A DNA stretch of 64,000 bases from Ensifer adhaerens (GCF_020035535.1 NZ_CP083349.1:310001-374000), one strand, 5' to 3'; numbered from the stretch's first letter, positions 1-10,793 are shown. Made by a program: numbers and translations. The notes: generated by a model not told the origin, from the sequence alone.

Positions 1-93
1 TCGACCCGGATCAACACGCTAAAGGTGCAATTGGAAACCTCCTATACACTAACGTCGCGACTACAGCAGATGAGCTTGCTCAATTTCCTCTAG
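1..93 (+). CDS. flgL: Flagellar hook-associated protein FlgL, C-terminal end (partial)
   Basis: An open frame runs from the first base to a TAG at 91-93 and gives 30 residues ending LQQMSLLNFL. The preceding residues (LETSYTLTSRLQQ) match the C-terminal D0 helix of flagellin/FlgL-type axial proteins, where a conserved Tyr-Thr-Leu-Thr-Ser-Arg stretch leads to a hydrophobic end. FlgL forms the second hook-filament junction. In alphaproteobacterial clusters flgK-flgL precede flaF-flbT, which is the gene order here. The 5' part lies outside the window. The family call rests on this short tail plus context. Confidence 0.72.
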   Translation, partial: STRINTLKVQLETSYTLTSRLQQMSLLNFL

Positions 94-127
94 TATGGGG
101 AACCGGACAAACATGAAGGATGTCTGA

Positions 128-1322
<1,195 letters not shown>

Positions 1323-1329
1323 CACAGTC

Positions 1330-1596
1330 ATGAATGAGGCGGATGCCCTCGATATCGTACAGGCCGCGATCTGGACCGTGATCGTGGCCTCGGGCCCCGC
1401 CGTTCTCGCCGCCATGATTGTCGGCGTCGTCATCGCCTTCATTCAGGCGCTGACCCAGGTGCAGGAAATGACCCTCACTTTCGTCCCGAAGATCCTTGCG
1501 GTCATGATTACCGTTGCGGTGTCCGCGCCCTTCATCGGCGCCCAGATTTCCATCTTCACCGACATCATCTTCTCTCGCATCCAATCCGGCTTCTGA
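1330..1596 (+). CDS. fliQ: Flagellar type III export gate protein FliQ
   Basis: The 88-residue membrane protein has two hydrophobic segments, roughly residues 15-38 and 52-75, separated by the conserved polar loop (ALTQVQEMTLTFVPKI) typical of FliQ and type III secretion SctS proteins. FliQ joins FliP and FliR in the helical core of the export gate. It lies 7 bases after flgD. About 130 bases with no gene follow before flhA, so flhA may have its own promoter or simply a longer leader. Confidence 0.95.
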   Translation: MNEADALDIVQAAIWTVIVASGPAVLAAMIVGVVIAFIQALTQVQEMTLTFVPKILAVMITVAVSAPFIGAQISIFTDIIFSRIQSGF

Positions 1597-1728
1597 TCCG
1601 CTCTCGCCGTTGGGGCGCCCGGGCGATCGCTGTGAAACCCTCGCGCAAGCTTGGGCCGCTATCTCCGTTCCTATAGTGGGGCAGCGCGTGTGAATGCTGC
1701 CTTGTTCTCATGATGAGACGGAAGAGAC

Positions 1729-3816
1729 ATGGCACAACAAGCAGCGCTGATCATCCCGAAAGTCGCACCGAAGGGCCGGGATGTCGGCTTTGCGCTCGGG
1801 ATCGTGGCGATCCTGTCGATCCTCTTCCTGCCCATTCCTCCGTTCCTGATCGATATGGGACTGGCGTTTTCCATCGCCTTTTCGGTGCTGATCCTGATGG
1901 TCTCGCTGTGGATCCAGCGTCCGCTGGAATTCTCCTCGTTTCCGACCATCCTGCTGATCTCGACCATGGTGCGCCTGGCGTTGAACATCGCCACCACCCG
2001 CGTCATCCTTTCGCATGGACATGAGGGTCACGGTGCTGCCGGCGGCGTCATCTCGGGCTTTGCCAGCCTCGTCATGTCCGGCGACTTCGTCATTGGTCTG
2101 ATCGTCTTCCTGATCCTGATCACCGTGAACTTCATCGTCATCACCAAGGGTGCGACGCGTATCGCCGAAGTCGGCGCGCGCTTCACCCTCGATGCGATCC
2201 CCGGCAAACAGATGTCGATCGACGCCGACCTTTCGGCCGGCCTGATTGACGAGAAGGAAGCGCAGCGCCGCCGCCGCGAGCTGGAGGAGGAAAGCTCCTT
2301 CTACGGCGCGATGGACGGTGCCTCGAAGTTCGTGCGCGGCGATGCGATCGCCGGCCTGATCATCACGGCCATCAACATCTTCGGCGGCATCATCATCGGT
2401 TATCTCCGCCACGGCATGCCGATCGGAGAAGCGGCCGACGTCTTCGTCAAGCTTTCGGTCGGTGACGGTCTCGTCTCGCAGATCCCGGCGCTGATCGTTT
2501 CGCTGGCCGCAGGCCTGCTCGTGTCGCGTGGCGGTACTTCGGGTTCGACCGACCAGGCCGTCGTCGGCCAGCTCGGCGGCTATCCGAAGGCGCTGATGGT
2601 CGCCTCGGCACTGATCATCCTTCTGTCGGTTGTACCCGGCCTGCCGTTCCTGCCTTTCGCCGTTCTCGGCGGCGGCATGGCATTCCTGAGCTGGCTCGTG
2701 CCGCGCCAGATCGAGGCGGCAAACGCTGCCCGCCGTGCGGAGGAAGCGGCCAAGGTCCAGCAGACCAAGGAAGGCGAGGCGGACTCGGTGAAGTCGGTGC
2801 TGAAGACCGCCGAGATCGAGCTTCTGCTCGGCAAGCAGGTCTCGACGCGTCTGCTCGGCGCACACCAGGAGCTTGCCTTCCGCGTCGGCAAGATGCGCCG
2901 CAAGTTCGCCGGCCAGTACGGCCTCGTCATTCCGGAAATCAAGGTGTCCGACGACATCAGCATTCCGGACAAGGCCTACCATATCCGCATCCACGGTACG
3001 ACGATCGCCTCGAATACCGTGCGCGTCGGCGAAGTTCTCGTTGTCACCGGCGGCGGCCGCCGGCCGAGCGTGCCCGGAGACGAGATTCGCGAACCGGCTT
3101 TCGGCATGCCGGCCGTCTCGATCCTCGAAACCTTCACGGAAGATCTGAAGCGCGAGGGCTTCCACCCGATCGACAACGTCTCGGTGGTGCTGACGCATTT
3201 GAGCGAAGTCATCCGCAACAACCTGCCGCACCTGCTTTCCTACAAGGACGTGAAGGTGCTGATCGAACGGCTCGATCCGGAATACCGCAAGCTCGCAGAC
3301 GAGATCTGCACCTCGCACATGTCCTATTCCGGCCTGCAGGCCGTACTGAAGCTGCTGCTTGCCGAGCGCGTCTCGATCCGCAACCTGCACCTGATCCTCG
3401 AAGCGGTCGCCGAACTCGCCCCGCATGTGCGCAAGACTGAGCAGATCGTCGAGCACGTGCGCGTGCGCATGTCGCAGCAGCTGTGCGGCGACCTTGCCGA
3501 CAACGGCGTCCTGCGTGTGCTGCGGCTCGGCAACAAGTGGGATATGGTTTTCCACCAGGCGCTGAAGCGCGACGCCAAGGGCGAAGTCGTCGAGTTTGAC
3601 ATCGACCCACGCCATCTCGAAGAATTCAGCGAACAGGCGACGAAAGTTATCCGTGAACATCTCGATCGCGGCATGCCCTTCGTGCTGGTAAGTTCGCCCG
3701 AATCCCGCTCTTATGTTCGCATGATCATCGAGCGTCTCTTTGCCACTTTGCCCGTGCTCTCGCATGTCGAGCTTGCCAAGGGCCTCGAGATCAAGATCAT
3801 CGGCTCTGTTTCATGA
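1729..3816 (+). CDS. flhA: Flagellar export gate protein FlhA
   Basis: The 695-residue product has the full FlhA layout: about eight transmembrane segments in the first 330 residues, a linker, and a large cytoplasmic domain that docks chaperone-substrate complexes. The FHIPEP-type signature is visible around residue 80 ([15 protein letters not shown]), as is the charged loop [18 protein letters not shown] near residue 145, implicated in proton coupling. ATG 1729 follows GGAAGAG. The stop overlaps the fliR start as ATGA (3813-3816), so FlhA and FliR synthesis is coupled. Confidence 0.97.
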   Translation: MAQQAALIIPKVAPKGRDVGFALGIVAILSILFLPIPPFLIDMGLAFSIAFSVLILMVSLWIQRPLEFSSFPTILLISTMVRLALNIATTRVILSHGHEGHGAAGGVISGFASLVMSGDFVIGLIVFLILITVNFIVITKGATRIAEVGARFTLDAIPGKQMSIDADLSAGLIDEKEAQRRRRELEEESSFYGAMDGASKFVRGDAIAGLIITAINIFGGIIIGYLRHGMPIGEAADVFVKLSVGDGLVSQIPALIVSLAAGLLVSRGGTSGSTDQAVVGQLGGYPKALMVASALIILLSVVPGLPFLPFAVLGGGMAFLSWLVPRQIEAANAARRAEEAAKVQQTKEGEADSVKSVLKTAEIELLLGKQVSTRLLGAHQELAFRVGKMRRKFAGQYGLVIPEIKVSDDISIPDKAYHIRIHGTTIASNTVRVGEVLVVTGGGRRPSVPGDEIREPAFGMPAVSILETFTEDLKREGFHPIDNVSVVLTHLSEVIRNNLPHLLSYKDVKVLIERLDPEYRKLADEICTSHMSYSGLQAVLKLLLAERVSIRNLHLILEAVAELAPHVRKTEQIVEHVRVRMSQQLCGDLADNGVLRVLRLGNKWDMVFHQALKRDAKGEVVEFDIDPRHLEEFSEQATKVIREHLDRGMPFVLVSSPESRSYVRMIIERLFATLPVLSHVELAKGLEIKIIGSVS

Positions 3817-4565
3817 TCACCGACCCGGAGGGTACGGTGCTGGCGCTGTTCGCGGCCTTTTGCCGGATCGGCGGCTGTATCATGATCATGCCGGGGTTTT
3901 CGACGGCGCGCATTCCCATGCAGGTCCGGCTGTTCATCGCGGTGGCGATATCCATGGCGATCCTGCCGGTGATGTGGACCGATATCTATCCGCAGGTGAC
4001 CGGCAAGGGGCACACCTATATCTACCTGATCGCAGCCGAGACCCTGGTTGGCGTCGTCATGGGCCTTGTTGCCCGCTACTATGTTCTGGGCCTGCAATTC
4101 GCCGGCTCGGCGATCACGATGCTGATGGGCTTCAGCCCTCCGCCCTCGTCTGATGTTCTTGAAGACACGCCGGAAAACCAGCTGACGAGCCTGATCAGCT
4201 TTGCCGGACTGATGGTGCTCTTCATGCTCGACTTCCATCATGTGATGTTCGAGGCGATCGTCCAGTCCTATCGCGCCATGCCGATCGGCACGGCCTTCGA
4301 CCCCCAGGGCGTTCTGATTACGCTCACGGATTCGCTGACGCAGACCTTCATGATCATGCTGAGGCTCGCCAGTCCCTTCATCATTTATGGCCTGCTTTTC
4401 AACGTGGCGATCGGCATGGTGAACAAGCTCGCGCCGCAGATCCCGATCTACTTTATCTCGCAGCCCTATCTGATCATGGGCGGCATGTTCCTGCTCTATC
4501 TCGGGATCGCCGCAATGCTGCGCCTGTTCGGCGACGGTTTTGCGCCGGTCATGCAGGGGGGATAG
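3813..4565 (+). CDS. fliR: Flagellar export gate protein FliR
   Basis: The 250-residue integral membrane protein has about six hydrophobic segments. It begins near residue 10 with a [14 protein letters not shown] stretch, a hallmark of FliR and SctT export gate proteins. FliR caps the FliP-FliQ-FliR core through which axial proteins pass. The length equals the family norm of about 250. The start overlaps the flhA stop, and the next gene begins 4 bases after its stop. Confidence 0.95.
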   Translation: MITDPEGTVLALFAAFCRIGGCIMIMPGFSTARIPMQVRLFIAVAISMAILPVMWTDIYPQVTGKGHTYIYLIAAETLVGVVMGLVARYYVLGLQFAGSAITMLMGFSPPPSSDVLEDTPENQLTSLISFAGLMVLFMLDFHHVMFEAIVQSYRAMPIGTAFDPQGVLITLTDSLTQTFMIMLRLASPFIIYGLLFNVAIGMVNKLAPQIPIYFISQPYLIMGGMFLLYLGIAAMLRLFGDGFAPVMQGG

Positions 4566-4569
4566 CCGG

Positions 4570-4983
4570 ATGAAGACGCGTTCGCAGAAGCTCAAGCGCC
4601 TGGTGGCCGTCCAGCGCCATCTCGAGCAGATGGCGGAGGCCGACTATGTCGAGATGGTACGCCAGCGCGAGGTCCTGGCCGAGACGATCGATGTCGTCGT
4701 CGATGCCATGGGCTCGGCCCATCCGATGCACCGCATGTTCTCCGGCCACTACTCCTCGCAGGTGGGGCGTCTGGTGCAGAAGGATCAGATGTTGCACGGC
4801 ATCCAGCAGACGCACGAAGCCCGCATGCTGAGGGAACGGGCAAAGGCCGACCGGCTCGAGGAAAACATGAAGGAGGCCCGGCAGTTCGAAGACCGCGAAG
4901 AGGCCGACAACGCCATCTACGACCTGATCGATCAACACGTTACCGGGCAGGCGCCAGCTTCCCGTAAGGTTGACGGGCGATAG
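4570..4983 (+). CDS. Flagellar-operon coiled-coil protein, FliJ-like (hypothetical)
   Basis: The 137-residue product begins MKTRSQKLKRLVAVQRHLEQ at ATG 4570, 4 bases after fliR. It is highly charged and predicted all-helical, with an Arg/Glu-rich C-terminal half (ERAKADRLEENMKEARQFED) that should form a coiled coil. Size, charge and the opening resemble FliJ, which links the export ATPase ring to FlhA. Direct sequence similarity is weak, so this is inference from shape and position next to the export gate genes. The alternative is a rhizobial flagellar protein with no enterobacterial equivalent. Confidence 0.7.
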   Translation: MKTRSQKLKRLVAVQRHLEQMAEADYVEMVRQREVLAETIDVVVDAMGSAHPMHRMFSGHYSSQVGRLVQKDQMLHGIQQTHEARMLRERAKADRLEENMKEARQFEDREEADNAIYDLIDQHVTGQAPASRKVDGR

Positions 4984-5085
4984 TAGGTCATCCGGGGATG
5001 CTCCGACGACGGAGCGATGCCGGTCCGACTGTTGCCTTTATGCACCGACCTTGGTCGCTGCAGGCTCGATTTGAGAGGATTCGTC

Positions 5086-5637
5086 ATGGCCATCTCTCCG
5101 CCCAGCGATCTGGTGATGGATGTCGTGCGCGCCGCCGACCCGACCGAAGTGCAGGAGGCGCAGGCGCGGCTGAAGGCCAACCGTGCGGCCTTCCAGGCGA
5201 CGAGCCTTGCGGAAAACGGCAACGGCTTCACCGCCGCCGTCAACATCCTCAATTCGTCCGAAGGGTCGACCGGGCTCGGCGATATCAACAACCGCGTCGA
5301 ACATAAGAAGATCCCTGAAACCTATCGCAAGTTCGAGGCCATGGTGCTGCAGAACTTCGTGAAGTCGATGTTGCCGACCGACAGCGAGAACGTATTCGGC
5401 AAGGGCAACGCCGGCGATATCTGGAAGAGCATGATGGCCGAACAGATCGGCGACGTGATTTCGAAGAGCGGCGGCATCGGCATTGCCGATCAGCTGGCGA
5501 GCGGCAGCGCGACCGACCGGGTCCAGGCTTCGCTCGACGGCAACAGCCGGAACCTCGCCGCAAGCCTCGTGCAGGAATACGAGCGCAAGACGCTGACCGG
5601 CTTTTCGACTGACGACGACAAGAACAAGCAAGCTTAA
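5086..5637 (+). CDS. flgJ: Rod-binding protein, FlgJ N-terminal-domain type
   Basis: ATG 5086 follows a GAGAGGA ribosome-binding sequence, and this start is preferred over the in-frame start 69 bases upstream. The product has 183 residues. Residues about 80-140 (YRKFEAMVLQNFVKSMLP, then Met-Ala-Glu-Gln-Ile and a GGIGIADQL end) match the rod-binding domain found at the N-terminus of FlgJ. The muramidase half of enterobacterial FlgJ is absent, as is usual in alphaproteobacteria, where a separate lytic enzyme opens the wall. The likely role is capping or assembling the rod in the periplasm. The C-terminus is polar and Lys/Asp-rich. Confidence 0.8.
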   Translation: MAISPPSDLVMDVVRAADPTEVQEAQARLKANRAAFQATSLAENGNGFTAAVNILNSSEGSTGLGDINNRVEHKKIPETYRKFEAMVLQNFVKSMLPTDSENVFGKGNAGDIWKSMMAEQIGDVISKSGGIGIADQLASGSATDRVQASLDGNSRNLAASLVQEYERKTLTGFSTDDDKNKQA

Positions 5638-5651
5638 TTGGGAGTTGATTG

Positions 5652-6020
5652 ATGGAAGCTGTGGCATCCAATGACGTCCGGATCCAGAACGTGCTCGGGC
5701 GACTGGAAATGATCCTCGACAACGAGAACAGCCGCATCGGTACCGACCCGGAATTCGATATCAAGACGTCGAATGCACACAAGAGCCGTTGCCTCTACGA
5801 ACTGACGATGTTGCATCGCGACATGCTGCCGGGCGAGCCGTCGACGACGTTCTCCTCGCACGCACGTCATCTGCGCGACAAGCTCGCGATCAACTCGCAG
5901 AAGGTCGAAGCGCATCTCGAAGCGGTTCGCTCCGTCGTCGATCTCCTGAAGACGGCCGCACAGGATGCCGATGCGGACGGCATCTATTCCGAAGCGCAGT
6001 TCCGCTATAGCGATTTCTGA
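5652..6020 (+). CDS. FlgN-like flagellar export chaperone (putative)
   Basis: ATG 5652 follows a GGGAG sequence. A TTG immediately before it is in frame but less likely. The 122-residue product is predicted helical with no signal peptide. The pattern of an early ILDNENSRI, a Lys-Ser-Arg-Cys-Leu-Tyr-Glu-Leu core, and a final helix followed by Asp-Gly-Ile-Tyr-Ser resembles FlgN, the chaperone of the hook-filament junction proteins FlgK and FlgL. flgL sits at the start of this cluster, which fits. The similarity is low-level and judged by eye only. Confidence 0.6.
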   Translation: MEAVASNDVRIQNVLGRLEMILDNENSRIGTDPEFDIKTSNAHKSRCLYELTMLHRDMLPGEPSTTFSSHARHLRDKLAINSQKVEAHLEAVRSVVDLLKTAAQDADADGIYSEAQFRYSDF

Positions 6021-6586
6021 TGCTGAAGCTCATTCTCACCGGGGTCTGGGTTTGCGCGGTTACGCTCGGATCCGTCTATTTCTCGATGCAAAGCGCTTCG
6101 GCGCCCGTCGTCCCGGACGGCGAGGCTGCCCGGCGCGCATCGGAGCAATATGTTCCCGGTGAGATGATCACTATTCCGGTGATCAATGAAGGCTCCGTTC
6201 AGGGCTATTTCCTCACGAAGCTCTCCTTCTCCGCGACCAAGGAGGGGATCAACAACCTTCGTGCGCCGCTCCGCCAGATGGTCACCGACGAGCTTTATGA
6301 TCTGCTCGTCGGCTCCAGGTTCATCGATGTTGCCGATACCGGCACCTTCGATCTGCCGACCTTCAAGTCCACGGTGAAGGACGGCCTGAACAAGAAGCTC
6401 GGCGGAGAGGTGATTACCGAGGTGCTCGTCGAGCAGCTGGAATACCTCACCAAGGATGACGTCAAGCGCGTCGCCAACAGCCAGAACGTGCCACGCCAGA
6501 AGCCGGTTCCGATCGTCGACAAGAACGGCAATGTCGCCAGCGACAAACTGCCGGAAGGCGCCGTCAAGGCAAGCAGCGCGCACTGA
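6020..6586 (+). CDS. Membrane-anchored periplasmic protein at the end of the flagellar cluster
   Basis: The 188-residue product starts at ATG 6020, overlapping the preceding stop by one base (TGATG). Residues 3-25 form one hydrophobic N-terminal segment followed by an Ala/Pro-rich stretch, so the rest should face the periplasm. The topology and small alpha/beta domain recall FliL, which surrounds the stator, but I see no decisive FliL motif. A C-terminal tail after about residue 155 is Pro/Lys-rich and likely disordered. It is the last gene before the terminator at 6592-6622 and is co-transcribed with the three genes before it. Confidence 0.6.
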   Translation: MLKLILTGVWVCAVTLGSVYFSMQSASAPVVPDGEAARRASEQYVPGEMITIPVINEGSVQGYFLTKLSFSATKEGINNLRAPLRQMVTDELYDLLVGSRFIDVADTGTFDLPTFKSTVKDGLNKKLGGEVITEVLVEQLEYLTKDDVKRVANSQNVPRQKPVPIVDKNGNVASDKLPEGAVKASSAH

Positions 6587-6591
6587 CCGGA

Positions 6592-6622
6592 CAAAAAAAG
6601 CGAGCGCCTGTCCGCTCGTTTT
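6592..6622 (+). terminator. Rho-independent terminator closing the flagellar cluster
   Basis: An A-run is followed by a perfect 6-bp stem (CGAGCG at 6601-6606 and CGCTCG at 6613-6618), a 6-base loop and TTTT. It lies just after the stop of the last flagellar gene, and the following gene is convergent. The flanking A-run would give some activity on the minus strand too. Confidence 0.8.
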
Positions 6623-6695
6623 CCGCTTTCGATCATCTCAACTTGACGTCACGCAATCCCGGGCGGAAACGCGCTTTTCGGAACGCCCGCTGCCG

Positions 6696-7685
6696 TCAGT
6701 TTTTCTCAGGCGTGCGGTACTGTTCGTTGACGAGGCCGAACTCCGCCATCAACCGGCCGATCGCCACGTAGAAGTGGTAGAGCCCGGCGCTTGCCAGCCC
6801 GCTCTTGCTCCAGAGTTCGATGCCGCGCGGGATTGACGCACCGAGCAGCGCCAGCGATTTGGCGAAGGTCCTCATCCGCCCACCGAAGCTCGGGTCGCGT
6901 CGATGCTCCAGCATCGTCGAGATCGCGCCGTTGCGCAGGCTCCGCGCCCGGATCCAGGATGCGCTGGTGCGGCGTGCCGGGACCGTCTCGGCGACCCAGG
7001 CATCCGATGCCCAGGCGAAACAGAACCCCTGTTCCTTGCTGCGGCTGTAGAAATCCGCATCGCCGCCGCCGATGAAGTTGAATGCCGGGTCCAGGAACGG
7101 CTGCGGCATCGCGTCGAGCACCGTCCGGGTTACGAGCACGTTGCCGGAGGAATAGAGGATCGGCACGGGGCCGGTCGTGTCATAATGTGGCGTGAAAACC
7201 GGGTGGCGCTTCCATTTTTGCCCGCCATCACCCTCGAAGACCGGAAGCTGCGGCCCACCGACCATGTCGGCTCCGGTCGTTTCCTGTACCGTGATGAGGC
7301 AATCCAGCCATTCGGGCGCCGCGACCTCGTCATCGTCGATGATCGCGATCGCCTTGAGATTCGGATAGGTTTCGAGCGCCATCGACCAGCCGGCATTGTA
7401 GGCGTGGCAGTTGCCACGCTGACGCGCGACGATGACGATCGATTCCGATGGATGGCCCAGGAAGAAGTCCTTGGCGGCCTGAGCGCCGGCCAGTCCCTCA
7501 TCGTCGTTCTCGACGACGACCGTGGCAAAGGAGACGTCAGGCCTTTGGGAAACAATGGTTTTCAGCGTCTTGACGACATGCTCCGGGCGACGGAACGTCG
7601 GCAGCACGACGACGAGTTCGATGTCGCCGGCGTCTTCCAGCTCTGTCCGGAAGTAGACGGATATGTCCTGGCCGGTCGACGTCAT
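6696..7685 (-). CDS. Family 2 glycosyltransferase
   Basis: ATG 7685 gives a 329-residue product beginning MTSTGQDISVYFRTELEDAG. The GT-A fold of GT2 enzymes is visible: VVVLPTFRRPEHVVKTLKTI near residue 25, then the metal/nucleotide-binding IAIIDDDE near residue 115, and a conserved Gly-Gly-Gly-Asp-Ala-Asp-Phe in the acceptor region near residue 225. It likely transfers a sugar from a nucleotide donor to a lipid-linked glycan at the cytoplasmic face. It is divergent from the GT4 gene at 7826 with about 140 AT-rich bases between them. Donor and acceptor cannot be deduced from sequence. Confidence 0.85.
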   Translation of the reverse strand: MTSTGQDISVYFRTELEDAGDIELVVVLPTFRRPEHVVKTLKTIVSQRPDVSFATVVVENDDEGLAGAQAAKDFFLGHPSESIVIVARQRGNCHAYNAGWSMALETYPNLKAIAIIDDDEVAAPEWLDCLITVQETTGADMVGGPQLPVFEGDGGQKWKRHPVFTPHYDTTGPVPILYSSGNVLVTRTVLDAMPQPFLDPAFNFIGGGDADFYSRSKEQGFCFAWASDAWVAETVPARRTSASWIRARSLRNGAISTMLEHRRDPSFGGRMRTFAKSLALLGASIPRGIELWSKSGLASAGLYHFYVAIGRLMAEFGLVNEQYRTPEKN

Positions 7686-7825
7686 GGCGAAACCTGTGCA
7701 AGCAAAGTTGACGCGCAATACAACAAATTTTCCTAAACAGATGCTGAACCCGGACGGCAGATTTTGAAAGGGGGCTTTAAGTGCTCTTTCACCCCATGCT
7801 GTTAAAGAGGGGCCCAGCTCCATTC

Positions 7826-9079
7826 ATGACGTGTGGCAAAATGCATCTTGTCCTGGTTTCCTCGCTCGTTCCCGTCGCCAATCCGGCGTCCGGCTTCGAC
7901 ATCGCCAACCGGGCCGTGCTCGACGGCTTGCGCGCACTCGGCCACCGGGTCAGCGTCATCGGTTTTCTCCAGCCCGGACGTACGCCGGCGCTCGATTGCG
8001 AGATGCATCTGCTCGGCGAACTCGAGGTCACCAACGCCAAGGTCGGTACGCTCCAGAAGCTGCGCTGGCTCGGGACCGCTTTCCTCAACCGCACGTCTGT
8101 TTCATCCGGCAAGATGCTTACGGTGAGAGCGAACCGGATCCAGTCGATCCTCGACAGCCTTGCCCCGTTCGATGGACTGGTGCTCAATTCGGTGCAATTG
8201 CCGGCCGCCTTCGCGCAGGTCTTCCGGCCCTATCCGTCGATCTACGTTGCCCACAATGTCGAAGCGGATTCCGCCTTCGAGAGCGCCGAACGGGCAAATG
8301 CCACCCTTGAGCGCTTCCTTTTCCGGCGTGAAGCGCAATATCTCGAATACTACGAACAGCACCTGGCGCAGAATGCGGTCGCCGTCTGGACCTTTGCCGA
8401 AGCGGATCGTTTCGGTTTCGGCCGCGCCGTCAGTGAGCGGGCCTTCGTGCTGCCGCTGGTCACGGGTTGGGACGCACCGGTGGCCCCAACCAGTGAACAT
8501 GACCAGGACCTCCGCCACGATCTCGGGCTGATCGGCACGTGGAGCTGGCGGCCGAACAGGTTGGGCCTCGACTGGTTCCTCGCCGAGGTCGTTCCGCATC
8601 TGCCGGAGGACATGACGATCGCGATCGCCGGTCAGATGGACGGGATGCCAACGGTCTCCCATCCCGGCGTCCGCTTCGTCGGGCGGGTACCGGACGCGCG
8701 CGCCTTCGTTGCGCAAAGTGCGATCGTCCCGCTGATCAGTCGCGGCGGCACCGGCGTGCAGTTGAAGAGCCTCGAGACCTTTGAGCTCGGCATGCCCTGC
8801 GTGGCGACGCAGGCGTCGTTGCGCGGCATCGAAGCCATTCCCGACAATTGCTCTGCTGCCGACGATCCCGCGGAATTTGCGCGCCTTTTGGTCGAACGGG
8901 TCGTAAAGGTGCGCGCAGGCGACCGTCAAAGGCTCGACGGCTCGGCCTTCCATCGCGCCCAGAAAGTGCGGCTCATGCGAGTGATGCGAAACGTCCTGGC
9001 GGGCCTTGCGCCGGCGAGCGTGGCAGAGGGTCCGTCACTGCCGCCGGATTTGACGATCCATGAAGGGGGACGGTCGTGA
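7826..9079 (+). CDS. Family 4 (GT-B) glycosyltransferase
   Basis: The 417-residue product probably starts at ATG 7826 or at ATG 7841; an upstream GTG at 7781 has no better ribosome site. Two Rossmann-like halves are suggested: an N-terminal GFDIANRAVLDGLRALGH segment typical of GT-B acceptor domains, and a C-terminal half with IGTWSWRPNRLGLDWFL and GGTGVQLKSLETFELGMP. In the latter the Glu of the retaining GT4 motif and the following Gly-Met-Pro-Cys-Val-Ala resemble EPS transferases. It overlaps the next gene by 4 bases (GTGA), so the three plus-strand genes here form one operon. Confidence 0.85.
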   Translation: MTCGKMHLVLVSSLVPVANPASGFDIANRAVLDGLRALGHRVSVIGFLQPGRTPALDCEMHLLGELEVTNAKVGTLQKLRWLGTAFLNRTSVSSGKMLTVRANRIQSILDSLAPFDGLVLNSVQLPAAFAQVFRPYPSIYVAHNVEADSAFESAERANATLERFLFRREAQYLEYYEQHLAQNAVAVWTFAEADRFGFGRAVSERAFVLPLVTGWDAPVAPTSEHDQDLRHDLGLIGTWSWRPNRLGLDWFLAEVVPHLPEDMTIAIAGQMDGMPTVSHPGVRFVGRVPDARAFVAQSAIVPLISRGGTGVQLKSLETFELGMPCVATQASLRGIEAIPDNCSAADDPAEFARLLVERVVKVRAGDRQRLDGSAFHRAQKVRLMRVMRNVLAGLAPASVAEGPSLPPDLTIHEGGRS

Positions 9080-9891
9080 GCAAGGCCGTTGCCGCAAACA
9101 ACGTCCCTCTGTCGCGACGTCTGATCCTCGGAATGCCCGTGGTCGATCTCGGCTGGGCAAAGGCTTTCGCCTTTGCTGCCGAGGCGCTATCGCGGCCAGG
9201 GGGGCAAACGATCCTTGCCTTCCTCAATGCCAACAATGCCAACCTGATGATGCGCGACTGTGAGTACCGTGCGGCGCTGGCGCGCCAGGTCGTTTTTCCG
9301 GATGGGCACGGGGTCGATATCGCCTCATATCTTTTTTACGGGCGCACGTTTCCTGCCAATCTGAATGGCACGGACTTCGTCCCGGCCCTGCTGACGTACG
9401 TTGAAAGGCCGCTGCGCATCGCGATGATCGGCGCGCGGCCCAAGGTACTCGCGCGTGCCGCCGAGAATTTTCGCGAGCATGCGCCGTGGCACGATTTCCT
9501 GCCGGTTTCGGATGGCTTCTTCGACCGGGAACAATCCCGGGAGGTTCTCGCTGAAGTCCGCGCGTTGAGGGCCGATGTCCTTTTGGTTGCGATGGGTAGC
9601 CCGGGTCAGGAGAAATGGGTCGATGCCCATGTCGGCCCCCAGGATGCCCGGCTCGTCATCACCGTCGGCGCGCTCTTCGACTTCGTCGCCGAGGAGTTTC
9701 CGCGGGCGCCGAAGTTCCTGCGCCGGCTGCGGCTGGAGTGGTTCTTCCGGCTGGCGATGGAACCGCGGCGCATGTGGCGCCGCTACGTGCTCGGAAACCC
9801 GCTTTTCCTGTGCCATGTGCTCTGGCACAAACTGTCGGGACGTTCGCGCGAGGCGATCGCTGACACAAGCCTTCGGACGGGAACATCGTGA
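9076..9891 (+). CDS. WecG/TagA/CpsF family glycosyltransferase
   Basis: The 271-residue product starts at GTG 9076. Family marks are clear: TILAFLNANNANLMMRDCEY near residue 45, VFPDGHGVDIASYLFYG near 75, NGTDFVPALLTYV near 97, and the C-terminal VTVGALFDFVAEEFPRAPKF followed by Leu-Glu-Trp-Phe-Phe-Arg-Leu. Members transfer ManNAcA, glucosamine or similar sugars to undecaprenyl-linked intermediates (WecG, TagA) or act in exopolysaccharide synthesis (GumM, ExoO-like uses). The sugar here is unknown. The next gene starts inside its stop codon. Confidence 0.9.
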   Translation: MSKAVAANNVPLSRRLILGMPVVDLGWAKAFAFAAEALSRPGGQTILAFLNANNANLMMRDCEYRAALARQVVFPDGHGVDIASYLFYGRTFPANLNGTDFVPALLTYVERPLRIAMIGARPKVLARAAENFREHAPWHDFLPVSDGFFDREQSREVLAEVRALRADVLLVAMGSPGQEKWVDAHVGPQDARLVITVGALFDFVAEEFPRAPKFLRRLRLEWFFRLAMEPRRMWRRYVLGNPLFLCHVLWHKLSGRSREAIADTSLRTGTS

Positions 9892-10781
9892 ACGGTCAGG
9901 TCATGCGCACTGCGGTTGTCACGGCATCCTATGCCAACGATTTCGAACGCTGCCGGCTCATGTGCGAAAGCATGGATCGCAAGCTTCAGGGCGATTGGAA
10001 GCACTATCTGCTGGTCGCCGATTTCGACGTCGCACTCTTCCGTCAACTGGAAGGATCGCGGCGCGTAGTCGTCAGCGAGCGCGACCTTCTTCCCTGGTGG
10101 CTGCATCCGATTACGGATCCGCTGTCGGCCGGTCGCAGGAAGGTGTGGCTCAGCCCTTTCGGTCTGCCGCTCCGCGGCTGGCATGCACAGCAGCTTCGGC
10201 GCCTGGCGCTCGCGCGGCATATCGATGAGGCCGCGATGTTTGCGGTCGACTCCGACGTCGTCTTCCTGCGCGCCTTTGATCCTGCCAGTCTGTGGCAGGG
10301 AGAGCGGCTGACGCTCTACCGCAAGGACGGCGCGATCAACGTGCAGATGCGCTCCAACCACCTCGAATGGCTCGCCCATTCCGATCGGCTTCTCGGCATC
10401 GGCCCCTATCGCCTGCCGGCCAACGACTACATCAACACGCTGATCGCCTGGCGCACGGATAGCTGCCGGAAGCTGCTGGACCACATCGAAGCGCAGCATG
10501 GCCGGAATTGGGCGCGGGCGATCACACGAACGCGCGCCTTTTCGGAATGCACGATCTATGGCCGTTTCGTCGATGAGGTTCTCGGCGGGGAGGGGCATGT
10601 TCCTTCCGAGGCAGCACTCTGCCACGTGCTCTGGTTCGAAGACAGTTACAGGCAGGATCTTTCCGGCCTCAGGGACTTCCTGAGGGATATGGAGCCCCAT
10701 CAGATCGGGATCGGCGTGCAGTCCTTCGTCGGCCACGACCTCGATGACATCCGGCGCGCGATCGTCGAACTCGCCGCCTGA
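9888..10781 (+). CDS. DUF6492 family protein, probable glycosyltransferase-like
   Basis: The 297-residue product starts at GTG 9888, overlapping the WecG-type gene by 4 bases. It opens MNGQVMRTAVVTASYANDFE, a Rossmann-like start, and carries a putative metal-binding Val-Asp-Ser-Asp-Val-Val-Phe near residue 120, consistent with a GT-A fold. Similar proteins occur in rhizobial polysaccharide loci under the DUF6492 name. Its position in a glycosyltransferase operon supports a sugar-transfer role, but no activity is known to me. The gene is convergent with the flippase gene 12 bases downstream. Confidence 0.7.
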   Translation: MNGQVMRTAVVTASYANDFERCRLMCESMDRKLQGDWKHYLLVADFDVALFRQLEGSRRVVVSERDLLPWWLHPITDPLSAGRRKVWLSPFGLPLRGWHAQQLRRLALARHIDEAAMFAVDSDVVFLRAFDPASLWQGERLTLYRKDGAINVQMRSNHLEWLAHSDRLLGIGPYRLPANDYINTLIAWRTDSCRKLLDHIEAQHGRNWARAITRTRAFSECTIYGRFVDEVLGGEGHVPSEAALCHVLWFEDSYRQDLSGLRDFLRDMEPHQIGIGVQSFVGHDLDDIRRAIVELAA

Positions 10782-10793
10782 GGCCGGCCATCG

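Noticed and set aside
1708..3765. 685-codon minus-strand frame opposite flhA
   Set aside because: It is a shadow of flhA caused by high third-position GC; the translation is His/Arg/Asp-rich with no domain, while flhA is unmistakable.
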